Origin: an uncultured Burkholderiaceae bacterium
GTDB taxonomy: Bacteria; Pseudomonadota; Gammaproteobacteria; Burkholderiales; Burkholderiaceae
DNA: 36,764 nucleotides
Direction of reading: 5' to 3'
Assembly (NCBI GenBank): GCA_937862905.1
Contig: CALMCL010000113.1
Coordinates: forward strand, 1 to 36,764
The notes beneath the pieces were generated by a model, which saw only the letters and a program-made list of their open reading frames with translations, did not search any database and was not told the origin of the DNA. This document shows, piece after piece, positions 1 to 8,627 of the stretch; position 1 is the stretch's first letter; each line of letters begins with the position of its first letter. A program made the translations under genes and the position numbers.

Positions 1-1805
1 TCATCTTGCTGTGCCGCCCACATGGCCGCATAAGTGCCGTTTTTGGCCAAGAGCTCGCCATGCGTGCCGCGTTCGACAATGCGACCCGCATCCATGACCA
101 GAATTTGATTGGCGTGGATGATGGTTGATAAGCGGTGTGCGACAATCAACGTGGTGTGATTTTGTGCGGCTTCATCGAATGCCGATTGAATCGCTTTTTC
201 GGCATGCGAGTCGAGTGCCGATGTGGCCTCATCAAAAATCAAAATCGGTGTGCCTTTGAGCAAGGTGCGGGCAATGGCGACGCGCTGTTTCTCACCGCCA
301 GAGATTTTCAAACCCCTTTCACCGACTGCTGTTTCCAATCCTTCGGGCAGACGGCTTAAAAAGTCATCCAAATGTGCAGCGGTTGCTGCGGCACGCACTT
401 CATCCACGCTCGCATCGGGGCGGCCATATTGGATGTTGTAACCCAAGCTGTCGTTGAACAGCACGGTGTCTTGCGGCACAATGCCAATCGCGCGGCGCAG
501 GCTGCTTTGCGTGACGTGCGCAATCGACTGACCATCAATCGCGATCTCTCCAGAATTGATGTCGTAAAAACGGAACAACAGGCGCGAGAGCGTCGATTTG
601 CCCGCACCGCTTTTACCGACAATGGCGGTAGTGGTGTTTGGTGCGACCACAAAGCTAACATCATGCAAAATTTGACGGTTGTGGTTGTAGCTGAAATTCA
701 CATGCTTGAACTCGATTTTGCCCTCTGTCACTCGTAAGTCAACCGCATCAGCGGCATCGATCACATCGGGGGCGCTGTGCAATAAGTTGAACATTTTGTC
801 CACGTCCACCAAGGACTGTTTGAGTTCGCGGTACATCACGCCGAGAAAGTTTAACGGCACATACAGTTGCAACATCAAAGTGTTGACCAAGACCAAGTCG
901 CCCAGAGTCAAGCGTCCAGCCACCACGCCCTGAGTGGTGTACCAAAGGATGACAATCAGTGCGATGGAGATGATCATTTGCTGGCCAAAATTGAGCAGCG
1001 ACAGCGAGTTTTGTGATTGAATCGCTGCGTTGCGAAATTGTTTGAGCCCTTGATCGTAGCGCACGGCTTCAAATTGCTCGTTATTGAAGTATTTGACGGT
1101 TTCAAAGTTCAACAATGAATCGATTGCTTTTTGATTGGCTTTGGAATCCATTTCATTCATGCGCTTGCGGTATTGGGTGCGCCATTCGGTGATGCCCACG
1201 GTGTAGGCGATGTAGCAGATCAACGCAGCGGCGGTGATGCCGACGAACACCGCGTCGTATTTTGCCCACAGGAACCCAAGCACCATGAACATCTCGATCA
1301 ATGTGGGCACAATGGTCATGAAAGAAAAGCCAATCAAGGTGCGCACACCGCGAGTGCCTCGTTCGATGTCGCGCGTCAAACCACCTGTTTGGCGGCTGAG
1401 GTGAAATTTAAGTGATAAATTGTGCAGTGTGTTGAACACCTGTAACGACACCGTGCGCGCGGCATTTTCGGACACACGGAAAAACACAATTTCACGCAAC
1501 TCATTGAACATGGTCATTGAAATGCGCAGTGCGCCATAAGCGATCAGCAAGGCGATTGGCACGATCAATGCGGTCTGCACTGTCGGGTTTGGGGTCATGC
1601 CATCGATGATCTTTTTCAAAACGACGGGAATGCCGAGGTTGGACAGTTTCGCCAACGTCAAGGCGATGAATGCGAAAATGACGCGGTATTTGCTGCGCCA
1701 AATGTAGGGCCAAAGGCTTTTGATGGTGTGCCAATCAGAACGTTCATTGACGCGCAGGTCTTTTGAATCATCGTATGGCTGGGCGTTGCGGGGAGAGCGG
1801 GACAT
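1..1805 (-). CDS. ATM1-type ABC exporter, fused permease and ATPase (3' end outside window)
   Basis: Half-transporter of the ATM1/HMT1 branch of ABC exporters. These are inner-membrane homodimers that move glutathione-linked sulfur or metal species. I read about 601 residues from the ATG at 1803-1805, and the frame is still open at position 1, so only a short C-terminal tail should be missing. The first ~310 residues are membrane helices. The ATPase half follows: Walker A GKSGAGKST near residues 396-404, signature ISGGEKQR near 500, Walker B ILIFDEATSALD near 520-531, and the switch histidine in VAHRL. The ATM1-like stretch FNTLHNLSLKFHL lies in the N-terminal half. It is divergent from gshA with a 166-bp gap, which fits a glutathione-related substrate. 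Lipid A flippase MsbA is the main alternative, but the N-terminal sequence looks more like ATM1. Confidence 0.88.
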   Translation of the reverse strand, partial: MSRSPRNAQPYDDSKDLRVNERSDWHTIKSLWPYIWRSKYRVIFAFIALTLAKLSNLGIPVVLKKIIDGMTPNPTVQTALIVPIALLIAYGALRISMTMFNELREIVFFRVSENAARTVSLQVFNTLHNLSLKFHLSRQTGGLTRDIERGTRGVRTLIGFSFMTIVPTLIEMFMVLGFLWAKYDAVFVGITAAALICYIAYTVGITEWRTQYRKRMNEMDSKANQKAIDSLLNFETVKYFNNEQFEAVRYDQGLKQFRNAAIQSQNSLSLLNFGQQMIISIALIVILWYTTQGVVAGRLTLGDLVLVNTLMLQLYVPLNFLGVMYRELKQSLVDVDKMFNLLHSAPDVIDAADAVDLRVTEGKIEFKHVNFSYNHNRQILHDVSFVVAPNTTTAIVGKSGAGKSTLSRLLFRFYDINSGEIAIDGQSIAHVTQSSLRRAIGIVPQDTVLFNDSLGYNIQYGRPDASVDEVRAAATAAHLDDFLSRLPEGLETAVGERGLKISGGEKQRVAIARTLLKGTPILIFDEATSALDSHAEKAIQSAFDEAAQNHTTLIVAHRLSTIIHANQILVMDAGRIVERGTHGELLAKNGTYAAMWAAQQD

Positions 1806-1971
1806 TGTTTGAACTTATAAAAAAGGGTCAAAGTGGTGTGACAACCGCTCATTCTACCAGCCTCTTGCCCAATGGGCTTGGGTCGCAATGGGGATAAAAA
1901 TCGTCGTAATACCCATGAGACAAATGCGGTGTAAAATGAGGGCGTTATCACCACATCATAAAGCAGGCCAA

Positions 1972-3570
1972 ATGACACTTTCCGCACAATTGCAGCACAG
2001 ACTTGAACTGTTGAATCACCCATCGCACCGTGAGTTGTTGGCGCAAGGCTTGCGAGGCATTGAGCGAGAGACTTTGCGCGTCGATGCCGATGGCCATTTG
2101 AATGTCACGCCGCACCCAGAGGCATTGGGGGCCACACTGACACACCCGCAGATCACCACCGATTATTCAGAATCCTTGCTTGAATTCATCACCCCTGCTG
2201 AACACAACGCCGAGTCTGCATTGAACAAACTCGATGACATTCACCGCTTTGTGTACTCAAAACTGGATGGGCAAATGCTGTGGAGCCAATCCATGCCGTG
2301 CGTGTTGCCGAGCGAGGCGGAGATTCCCATCGCATGGTATGGCACATCGCACATTGGCATGCTTAAACACGTGTATCGCCGAGGCTTGGCGCTGCGTTAT
2401 GGCAAAGCCATGCAGTGCATTGCGGGCATTCATTACAACTATTCTTTGTCTGAACGCATGTGGGCTGTCCTGCAAAAAGATGTGGGCGATCAAGGCAGTG
2501 CGCAAGATTTTCAGTCGGAAGCTTATGTGGCCACCATCCGCAATTTTTTGCGCTACAGTTGGTTGTTGATGTATTTGTTTGGTGCATCCCCCGCACTGTC
2601 AAAAGATTTTTTGCGGGGTCGTTCACACAGCCTTGAACAATTGTCCGATGACACTTTGTATTTGCCTTACGCCACCAGCCTGCGCATGAGTGATTTGGGC
2701 TACCAAAACAATGCACAGGATGGCCTCGTGCCACCGTATAACACGTTGATGGACTACATGCGCAACTTATCCAAAGCCGTGCGCAAACCATATCCACCCT
2801 ATGAGGCTTTGGGCACGAAGCGCGATGGTGAATGGGTGCAAATCAACACCAATATTTTACAAATCGAAAATGAATTTTATGCCACGATTCGCCCCAAACG
2901 TGTGATTCGCAGTGGTGAGCGACCTGTTGAAGCGCTGTGTGACCGTGGCGTGCAGTACATTGAAGTGCGTTGCATGGACATCGATCCATTTGAACCCGTG
3001 GGCATCAGCTTGCAAACCACACGTTTTTTGGATGCCTTTTTGCTGTTTTGCGCCTTAAATGACAGCCCACTCACCCATGAGGCCGAAGGCCATGCCAACA
3101 CTGAAAATTTTGCTCGAACAGTAAAGCAAGGTCGCCGTCCTGATTTGATGTTGAGCCGTGATGGTCAGGATGTGACTTTGCCAGCATGGGGTTTGGAATT
3201 GATTGAGCGGATTGCGCCCGTTGCTGCGTTGTTGGATGCACAAGATAGCGGTAGTGCCTTTGCCGACAGTTTGGCGGTGCAAAAAGACAAATTGCTGCAT
3301 CCCGAGCACACACCATCGGCACGTGTGTTGCGAGAAATTCAGGCGCATGGTGGCTCATTCATTGCTTTTGCCACGGCACAAAGTGCGGTGCTGGCGGATG
3401 CTTTCCGTGCGCGCCCGCTTGATGCGGAACAGCAATCTGCATTTGAAAAATCAGCTGAAACGTCGCGGATCGAGCAGGCTGAGATGGAGCGCAAGCAAAC
3501 AGGCAGCTTTGATGAATTCATCGAAGACTATCGCTCGCGCACCTCTCAGCAAATTTGTTGCGACGAATGA
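1972..3570 (+). CDS. gshA: Glutamate-cysteine ligase
   Basis: Catalyses the first, ATP-dependent step of glutathione synthesis, joining glutamate and cysteine through the gamma-carboxyl. The 532-residue product is close to the 518 residues of E. coli GshA and belongs to the same class I family. Family landmarks are GIERETLRV near the N-terminus and TDYSESLLEFITP, where acidic residues bind metal and ATP. The open frame reaches back to 1888, but the ATG at 1972 is preferred: family proteins begin shortly before the GIERETLRV block, the extra 28 residues look non-coding, and an AGG lies at 1964-1966. The upstream neighbour on the other strand is an ATM1-type exporter. The gene downstream is convergent, 50 bp away. 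Confidence 0.95.
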   Translation: MTLSAQLQHRLELLNHPSHRELLAQGLRGIERETLRVDADGHLNVTPHPEALGATLTHPQITTDYSESLLEFITPAEHNAESALNKLDDIHRFVYSKLDGQMLWSQSMPCVLPSEAEIPIAWYGTSHIGMLKHVYRRGLALRYGKAMQCIAGIHYNYSLSERMWAVLQKDVGDQGSAQDFQSEAYVATIRNFLRYSWLLMYLFGASPALSKDFLRGRSHSLEQLSDDTLYLPYATSLRMSDLGYQNNAQDGLVPPYNTLMDYMRNLSKAVRKPYPPYEALGTKRDGEWVQINTNILQIENEFYATIRPKRVIRSGERPVEALCDRGVQYIEVRCMDIDPFEPVGISLQTTRFLDAFLLFCALNDSPLTHEAEGHANTENFARTVKQGRRPDLMLSRDGQDVTLPAWGLELIERIAPVAALLDAQDSGSAFADSLAVQKDKLLHPEHTPSARVLREIQAHGGSFIAFATAQSAVLADAFRARPLDAEQQSAFEKSAETSRIEQAEMERKQTGSFDEFIEDYRSRTSQQICCDE

Positions 3571-3620
3571 ACAGGGTGAGGAGGTTCACGCTTGACTTGT
3601 GCGCGTGATGTCACCCGTGC

Positions 3621-4136
3621 TTAAAGCACATCATCCATTTTGACCAAGGGCAGGCGTGTTGAAACGGCATTCAGCGCGATGCCATGAATCATTTCATCGA
3701 CGGTTGTGCAGCAATCGGTCACAATCGACACCGTGTATTTCTCTGCGGATTTTGAAATGGCCGTGTGTGTCACACAGTTTTGCGTCATCATGCCGCAGAC
3801 CAACAGTTCGGTTACACCGAGCGCCGACAGTGTGGCTTCCAATGTGGTGTCAATGAAGCTGTCTGCATGTTGTTTCACCAAGATCGGTGCATCGGGTGCC
3901 GCAGCCAAAATGCGTGGGTGTATGCGCACTCCCTCTGTGCCTTCGTTAAAAAAAGGTGAAATGCCTTTGGCTGGATTGGCGATGTGCTGAATGAGGATCA
4001 CTGGAATGTGTTGAGCGTTCGCTTTGGCAATCGCGGTTTCGATGCGCGACAGTGTCGCCTCGGCGTTCCACAGTGGGAAGTGACCGTTTGGAAAGTAATC
4101 ATTTTGTAGGTCGATGACCAGCAATGCAGTGCTCAT
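3621..4136 (-). CDS. Isochorismatase-like cysteine hydrolase
   Basis: Small cytoplasmic hydrolase (171 residues) of the isochorismatase/nicotinamidase fold. The expected catalytic triad is visible: Asp9 in LLVIDLQNDY, Lys88 in ILVKQHADSF, and Cys121 in VCGMMTQNCVTHTA, which also holds the cis-peptide-like MTQN segment. The substrate cannot be read from the sequence; relatives act on amides, isochorismate, ureidoacrylate or peroxide-linked stress substrates. An AAGGAG Shine-Dalgarno lies about 8 bases before the ATG at 4134-4136. The gene is divergent from an Lrp/AsnC-type regulator (gap 163 bp), which may therefore control it. Confidence 0.85.
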   Translation of the reverse strand: MSTALLVIDLQNDYFPNGHFPLWNAEATLSRIETAIAKANAQHIPVILIQHIANPAKGISPFFNEGTEGVRIHPRILAAAPDAPILVKQHADSFIDTTLEATLSALGVTELLVCGMMTQNCVTHTAISKSAEKYTVSIVTDCCTTVDEMIHGIALNAVSTRLPLVKMDDVL

Positions 4137-4299
4137 ATGTGGCTCCTTGATGGAAGAAATGATGCGAGGTTGTCAGTTGAGACAATGTGCTGAAGCACAG
4201 AGGTGTCCGTGTTGTTTAGAATTGTACGGATCATCCAATGGCTTTGGAATTGTGAATTGTGCGACTTGGGGTGGGCTGACTTACAGTTTGAAAGGATCA

Positions 4300-4698
4300 A
4301 TGTTGGATAAAATGAATCAAGCCATTGTGAAATGCCTCAAAGCCAATAGCCGTGCGAGCTGGCAGCACATTGGCAAACACGTTCATTTGACGGGGCAAGC
4401 CGTTGCAGCGCGGGTGTTGCAGATGGAGGATCAAGGCATCATTGAGGGTTACACCATACGTCAAGGGCAGGTTCAGCGGCACTTCATCACCGTGTTTATG
4501 GCCACCACTCAGTTTGATGTGTTTGAGGGTTTTTTAAAAGGCATTGGATCGGTTGAGCAGGCGTATAAAGTCACGGGTGAGGGCTGTTACCATGTGGTGT
4601 TTGTGTGCGAGCACGCCGATGAATTGGAACCCTTTTTGAATGCCCTGCTGCCATATGGTCGGTATAAGGTGTCGAGTGCCATACGTACGGTGAAGTGA
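4300..4698 (+). CDS. Lrp/AsnC-family transcriptional regulator
   Basis: Amino-acid-responsive DNA-binding regulator of 132 residues, a little shorter than the usual 140-165. The N-terminal ~60 residues form the winged helix (NRASW..IGKHVHLTGQAVAARVLQMEDQGII). The remainder is the RAM-type alpha/beta ligand domain. The frame is open from 4114, but the ATG at 4300 is chosen because AAAGGA sits at 4291-4296 and the family's first helix starts there. The neighbour on the other strand is a cysteine hydrolase, the obvious candidate target along with the gene's own promoter. It is followed by a strong bidirectional hairpin terminator. Confidence 0.88.
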   Translation: MLDKMNQAIVKCLKANSRASWQHIGKHVHLTGQAVAARVLQMEDQGIIEGYTIRQGQVQRHFITVFMATTQFDVFEGFLKGIGSVEQAYKVTGEGCYHVVFVCEHADELEPFLNALLPYGRYKVSSAIRTVK

Positions 4699-4790
4699 GG
4701 CAAGTGCGATGGTGTTATTATTTGCAATGCAGGCCTGTTTTGCGACCGATGACATGACGGCTTGCATTTCTAAGTGTAAATTAAATGCGA

Positions 4791-4822
4791 AAAAGGACGG
4801 GGTTAAAGCCCGTCCTTTTTTA
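4791..4822. terminator. Bidirectional rho-independent terminator
   Basis: GGACGGG (4795-4801) pairs with CCCGTCC (4809-4815). An A-run before and a T-run after extend the stem and provide a U-tract in either direction. It lies between the convergent Lrp-type regulator and the class V aminotransferase gene, so it can end both transcripts. Confidence 0.9.
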
Positions 4823-4855
4823 TTGTATTTGTATTGAGGTGTGGCGTGGTGTTAT

Positions 4856-5983
4856 TTAAGCCAATGCATTCAATGCCTGCTCAAAACGTGCCACCGTTGC
4901 ATCGACATCTCGGAGTTTGTCGATGCCAAACAAGCCGATGCGGAATGTTTTGTAATCCGCAGGTTCGTCACATTGCAAGGGCACGCCTGCAGCGGTTTGT
5001 AGGCCTTGTGCAATGAAGGCTTTGCCGTTGTGGATGAGGTCGTCGTGGGTGTAGAACACCGCGACACCCAGGGCTTCAAAGCCTTGTGCAGCGACGCTGT
5101 TGAACCCTTTGTTGGCGAGCAGTGCTCGGACTTTTTGTCCCAACTCAATTTGGCGTTCACGCATCAGCTCAAAGCCGAAAACCTCCTGTTCCTTCATCAT
5201 GTCACGGAAGTATTTCAGCGAATCGGTGGGCATGGTGGCGTGATACGCATGACCGCCTTGTTCGTAGGCTTGCATGATGTGCAACCATTTCTTCAAATCA
5301 CAGGAGAAGCTGCTGCTGGTTGTGGCATTGACTTTGGCCACCGTAGCGTCGCTCAGCATCACCAAACCACTGCACGGCGATGCGCTCCAGCCTTTTTGGG
5401 GGGCGCTGATGAGCACATCCACGCCCGTGTCCGCCATGTTGACCCACATCGCACCCGATGCGATGCAGTCGAGCACAAATAGCCCACCGACGGCATGCAC
5501 CGCATCGGCCACTGCGGTGATGTAGTCGTTGGGCAGCATCATGCCTGAAGCGGTTTCAACGTGAGGGGCGAAGACAACGGCGGGCTTCTCTTTGGCAATC
5601 GCGGCCAGCACTTCATCAAGCGGTGCGGGTGTGAAAGGGGCTTGTGAGCCGTTGCTTGTTGGGCTGGCTTTGAGCACGGTCACGGATGAGGCGATGTGAC
5701 CTGTTTCTAAAATTTGTGTCCAGCGAAAACTGAACCAGCCATTGCGAATCACCAAGCATTTTTCATTTTGCGCCAATTGTCGCGCCACAGCTTCCATGGC
5801 ATACGTGCCGCCACCGGGAATGACGGCCACCGCCTGTGCGCCATAGACCGATTTCAATGTGGTGGAAATGTCTTTCATCACACCTTGAAACTGTGCGGAC
5901 ATGTGGTTGAGTGAGCGATCGGTGAAGACCACGGAAAATTCCAATAAACCATCGGGATCAATGTTGGGCAATAAAGCGGGCAT
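4856..5983 (-). CDS. Class V PLP-dependent aminotransferase (alanine/serine-glyoxylate type)
   Basis: Fold-type I PLP enzyme of 375 residues in the alanine-glyoxylate / serine-glyoxylate aminotransferase group. The N-terminal glycine-rich PGGGTYAMEA (about 56-65) grips the PLP phosphate. Asp172 in LDCIASGAMW should contact the pyridine nitrogen. Lys197 in SAPQKGWSASP is the Schiff-base lysine. The true substrates are not deducible; related proteins transfer amino groups between alanine or serine and glyoxylate, and some act on phosphonate compounds. It is transcribed leftward towards a shared terminator. The 88-bp gap to ttcA makes an operon possible but not evident. Confidence 0.85.
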   Translation of the reverse strand: MPALLPNIDPDGLLEFSVVFTDRSLNHMSAQFQGVMKDISTTLKSVYGAQAVAVIPGGGTYAMEAVARQLAQNEKCLVIRNGWFSFRWTQILETGHIASSVTVLKASPTSNGSQAPFTPAPLDEVLAAIAKEKPAVVFAPHVETASGMMLPNDYITAVADAVHAVGGLFVLDCIASGAMWVNMADTGVDVLISAPQKGWSASPCSGLVMLSDATVAKVNATTSSSFSCDLKKWLHIMQAYEQGGHAYHATMPTDSLKYFRDMMKEQEVFGFELMRERQIELGQKVRALLANKGFNSVAAQGFEALGVAVFYTHDDLIHNGKAFIAQGLQTAAGVPLQCDEPADYKTFRIGLFGIDKLRDVDATVARFEQALNALA

Positions 5984-6071
5984 GGCAATTCCTTCAAAAA
6001 AGTAAGTGGGTGTTACTGTTTGTGTGAACTGGTTGTATGGTTTTTATGGTTGGATCTGTGGTGCGTTTGAA

Positions 6072-7022
6072 TTAATTTCGCACAAATGAAATGGTTTGGA
6101 TTTTGATCTCTGTGTCATCCTCATTGGCCTCAACCGTTCGGGGCTCGCACGGCTCTTCATCAAAGGCCAGATCGCCTTCAGCCACTTCGGTGTCGATGGT
6201 TAAATTTTTGAAATCAAATAAATTGCTGTCCATCAGGTGCGATGGCACAACGGTGTGCATGGCCGATGCCATGCTTTCAATCCAGCCTTTGTGCTTTTTA
6301 TCCCACTCATTGAGCATGGCTTTCATGGCTTGGCGTTGTAGGTTTTCTTGCGATCCGCACAAATTGCACGGGATGATGGGGAACTGCTGCACCTCGGCGT
6401 AGCGCTCCATGTCGTCTTCGGAGACGTAAGCCAGTGGGCGAATCACAACGTGCTTGCCGTCGTCGGACACGAGTTTCGGTGGCATCGCTTTGAGCTTGGC
6501 GGCATAAAACATGTTGAGCAAAAAGGTTTGCAAAATGTCATCGCGGTGATGACCGAGGGCGATTTTGGTGGCGCCCAGTTCATCCGCGACACGATACAAG
6601 ATCCCACGACGCAGACGTGAACACAGGCTGCATGTGGTTTTGCCTTCGGGAATGATGCTTTTGACGATGCTGTAAGTGTCTTGCGTTTCAATGTGAAACG
6701 GCACGCCCAATTTCGTTAAATATTCGGGCAAAATGTGCTCGGGAAAGCCTGGTTGCTTTTGATCCAAATTGACCGCGATGATGTCGAAATGAATCGGTGC
6801 GCGTGCTTTGAGTTTGAGCAACACATCGAGTAAGCCGTAGCTGTCCTTGCCGCCCGACAGGCAAACCATGACTTTATCGCCATCCTCAATCATGTTGAAA
6901 TCACCAATCGCCTGACCGACTTGGCGGCACAGGCGTTTTTCGAGCTTGTTGTTCTCGTATTGAATTTTTTGTTCAGCCTTGCTGAGGGCTTGGGCAGGGG
7001 CTTCGATGGCAGCGGTGTTCAT
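6072..7022 (-). CDS. ttcA: tRNA 2-thiocytidine(32) synthetase
   Basis: Adds sulfur to cytidine 32 in the tRNA anticodon loop, using ATP and an iron-sulfur cluster. The PP-loop motif SGGKDS is at residues 56-61. The cluster-binding cysteines are visible as Cys131 and Cys134 in TTCSLCSR, with Cys219/Cys222 in PCNLCGS supplying the third ligand. At 316 residues it matches the family, with an acidic C-terminal tail as in other betaproteobacteria. The start at 7020-7022 gives the usual short leader before the [15 protein letters not shown] helix. The neighbourhood with folB, an SDR and an NDUFAF7-type methyltransferase is one I associate with Burkholderiales. Confidence 0.96.
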   Translation of the reverse strand: MNTAAIEAPAQALSKAEQKIQYENNKLEKRLCRQVGQAIGDFNMIEDGDKVMVCLSGGKDSYGLLDVLLKLKARAPIHFDIIAVNLDQKQPGFPEHILPEYLTKLGVPFHIETQDTYSIVKSIIPEGKTTCSLCSRLRRGILYRVADELGATKIALGHHRDDILQTFLLNMFYAAKLKAMPPKLVSDDGKHVVIRPLAYVSEDDMERYAEVQQFPIIPCNLCGSQENLQRQAMKAMLNEWDKKHKGWIESMASAMHTVVPSHLMDSNLFDFKNLTIDTEVAEGDLAFDEEPCEPRTVEANEDDTEIKIQTISFVRN

Positions 7023-7210
7023 GGTTTTTCTTTACAAAACAAATTGACCTGCTATTTTACGCGAATTGTCGAATTGTTGACGGTGCATTCAAAGAGCGTG
7101 ATCGGATGTGTGGAGAGACCGCATTTAAAAAAACGGACGATTCTCCTCACTCACTGATTAAATGGTTTTAAACACACAGATGAGTGCTGTTGTATCCCCA
7201 ACGGGATGGT

Positions 7211-7627
7211 TTATTGTGCTGAACGGTCAGAAAAATACCATGCGCCCACACCAATCGCATCCACATCTGGATAAATGTCCGTTTTTTCACTGGAAATGTA
7301 AGCGGCAATGATGGCTTGTTTTTGCATCAAGGCTTCACCAATGCGGTCGCACAAGGTTTCTTGTAATTGCACATGTTCAATCGCCGCTTGAGCTGAAATC
7401 GTGTTGCGCACAAAGTCATAATCGACCACTTCATCCAAACCGTCGTGTTTGGGTGAAGCCGAAGCGCGGCGCACAAATGCCGTGACATTGAACACCATGG
7501 ATTGTGGCGCGAGTTTTTCATGGTCGTACACGCCGATGGAGACTTGCAGGTGATAATCGCGCACAAAAATACAACGACAATCCATGAGGACGTGAGCGAG
7601 TTCTGGGGTGATGGGATGGGTCAGCAT
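7211..7627 (-). CDS. folB: Dihydroneopterin aldolase
   Basis: Folate synthesis enzyme that converts 7,8-dihydroneopterin to 6-hydroxymethyl-dihydropterin and glycolaldehyde. The protein is 138 residues with the tunnelling fold: the N-terminal segment VSIGVYDHEKLAPQ carries the substrate-contacting Tyr/Glu region, DEVVDYDFVRN is typical of the family, and QLQE-type pairing is seen in HVQLQETLCDRIG. Met15 (MDCRCIFVRDYHL) is an alternative start that would remove a poorly conserved leader. The next gene upstream in the same direction is a pteridine-reductase-like SDR, so the two probably act in the same reduced-pterin pathway. Confidence 0.9.
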   Translation of the reverse strand: MLTHPITPELAHVLMDCRCIFVRDYHLQVSIGVYDHEKLAPQSMVFNVTAFVRRASASPKHDGLDEVVDYDFVRNTISAQAAIEHVQLQETLCDRIGEALMQKQAIIAAYISSEKTDIYPDVDAIGVGAWYFSDRSAQ

Positions 7628-7749
7628 GAGGATCCGTCTAAAGTGAAGTTAAAAAATAAGGGTGTGTTGGGGCATGCGTGCACCGTACCCATTGGTGATG
7701 ACATGCCGATGACATGAATTTGACAAATAAGTGGGTATCAGATGGGGCA

Positions 7750-8547
7750 TCAATTTGCCCGATGCGTGAACATCACATCACGCGCTTGTGCGGACAGGTG
7801 TTGCCCACCATCCACCAACAGCGTCGTGCCGGTCATGCTGCGTGCGGACAAGGCGTATAGCATCGCCTGCGCCACATCATCGGGCGTTGAACCCCGCTGT
7901 AAAATGGTTGCATTGTGCGCATGAGCAAAGTCGTCTTGGGTTTGGTCACCTGATGGTAAGCTCAAGCCCGGGGCAATGCCGACCACACGCACGCGTGGCG
8001 CAAGCGCCATTGCCGCCAGTGTGGTGGCGTGTTCCAATGCCGATTTGGATAATGTGTACGATAAAAAATCAGGGTTTGGATTGTGCAGTTTTTGATCCAA
8101 AATATTCAGCACCACACCCGTTTGGGTCACATGCAAGCCTTGTGCAAGTTGTTGCGTGAGCAACAAAGGCGCAAACGTATTGGTGCGCCAATGCCGCTCA
8201 AAATGCGCCAAGGACAAAGGTTCTGGCTGGGTCAGCACATCGTAATTGAAATGAGACGCATTGTTCACCAGCACACCGACCGTCCCGAGGTCACGGGTGG
8301 CCGAAGCGATCAATTGGGCGACAGCGCATTCATCGTTCAAATCCGCTTGCAATGCGCAGGCCTGTACATTCAGTGCTCGCAGCTCATTGACCAACGCATG
8401 CGCCGCATCCATCGATTGACCATAGTGCACGGCCACATTAAAACCCGCCTGCGCCAAGGACACACACAACGTGCGTCCAATGCGTCGCGCCCCACCTGTG
8501 ACAAGGGCGGTGCGGGGAAGAGAAGGGTCAAAAGCAAAAGCGGTCAT
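7750..8547 (-). CDS. SDR oxidoreductase, pteridine/dihydromonapterin reductase-like
   Basis: Short-chain dehydrogenase of 265 residues. The nucleotide-binding loop is TGGARRIG (17-24). The arginine pair is typical of the NADPH-specific pteridine reductase (PTR1/FolM) branch, where plain SDRs have TGASSGIG. Further marks are NNASHF after the third beta strand and the catalytic Tyr164 and Lys168 in SYTLSKSALEHA. The folB gene lies directly downstream (122-bp gap), which supports a role in reducing dihydropterins or dihydrofolate. I infer a FolM-like function but do not assign the symbol, because substrate choice cannot be read from sequence. Confidence 0.85.
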   Translation of the reverse strand: MTAFAFDPSLPRTALVTGGARRIGRTLCVSLAQAGFNVAVHYGQSMDAAHALVNELRALNVQACALQADLNDECAVAQLIASATRDLGTVGVLVNNASHFNYDVLTQPEPLSLAHFERHWRTNTFAPLLLTQQLAQGLHVTQTGVVLNILDQKLHNPNPDFLSYTLSKSALEHATTLAAMALAPRVRVVGIAPGLSLPSGDQTQDDFAHAHNATILQRGSTPDDVAQAMLYALSARSMTGTTLLVDGGQHLSAQARDVMFTHRAN

Positions 8548-8556
8548 GGTTCGATT

Positions 8557-8565
8557 TGTTATAAT
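8557..8565 (+). promoter_or_regulatory. Candidate extended -10 promoter for the NDUFAF7-type gene
   Basis: TGTTATAAT is a perfect extended -10 element, placing transcription start about 55 bases before the ATG at 8628. No good -35 is present, as is common for extended -10 promoters. It lies in the 80-bp gap between the divergent SDR and methyltransferase genes. Confidence 0.45.
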
Positions 8566-8627
8566 CCAAAATTAAAAATGCGCAGCACCATTGTACGCGC
8601 ATCACTGACCATAAGAAAGCACCGCAC

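Noticed and set aside
3580..3624. AGGAGG followed by a 10-codon frame from TTG 3592 after gshA
   Set aside because: Too short and unsupported; the purine run is likely chance between convergent genes.
5006..5482. Open frame of 158 codons on the plus strand
   Set aside because: Antisense shadow of the class V aminotransferase, with no recognisable domain.
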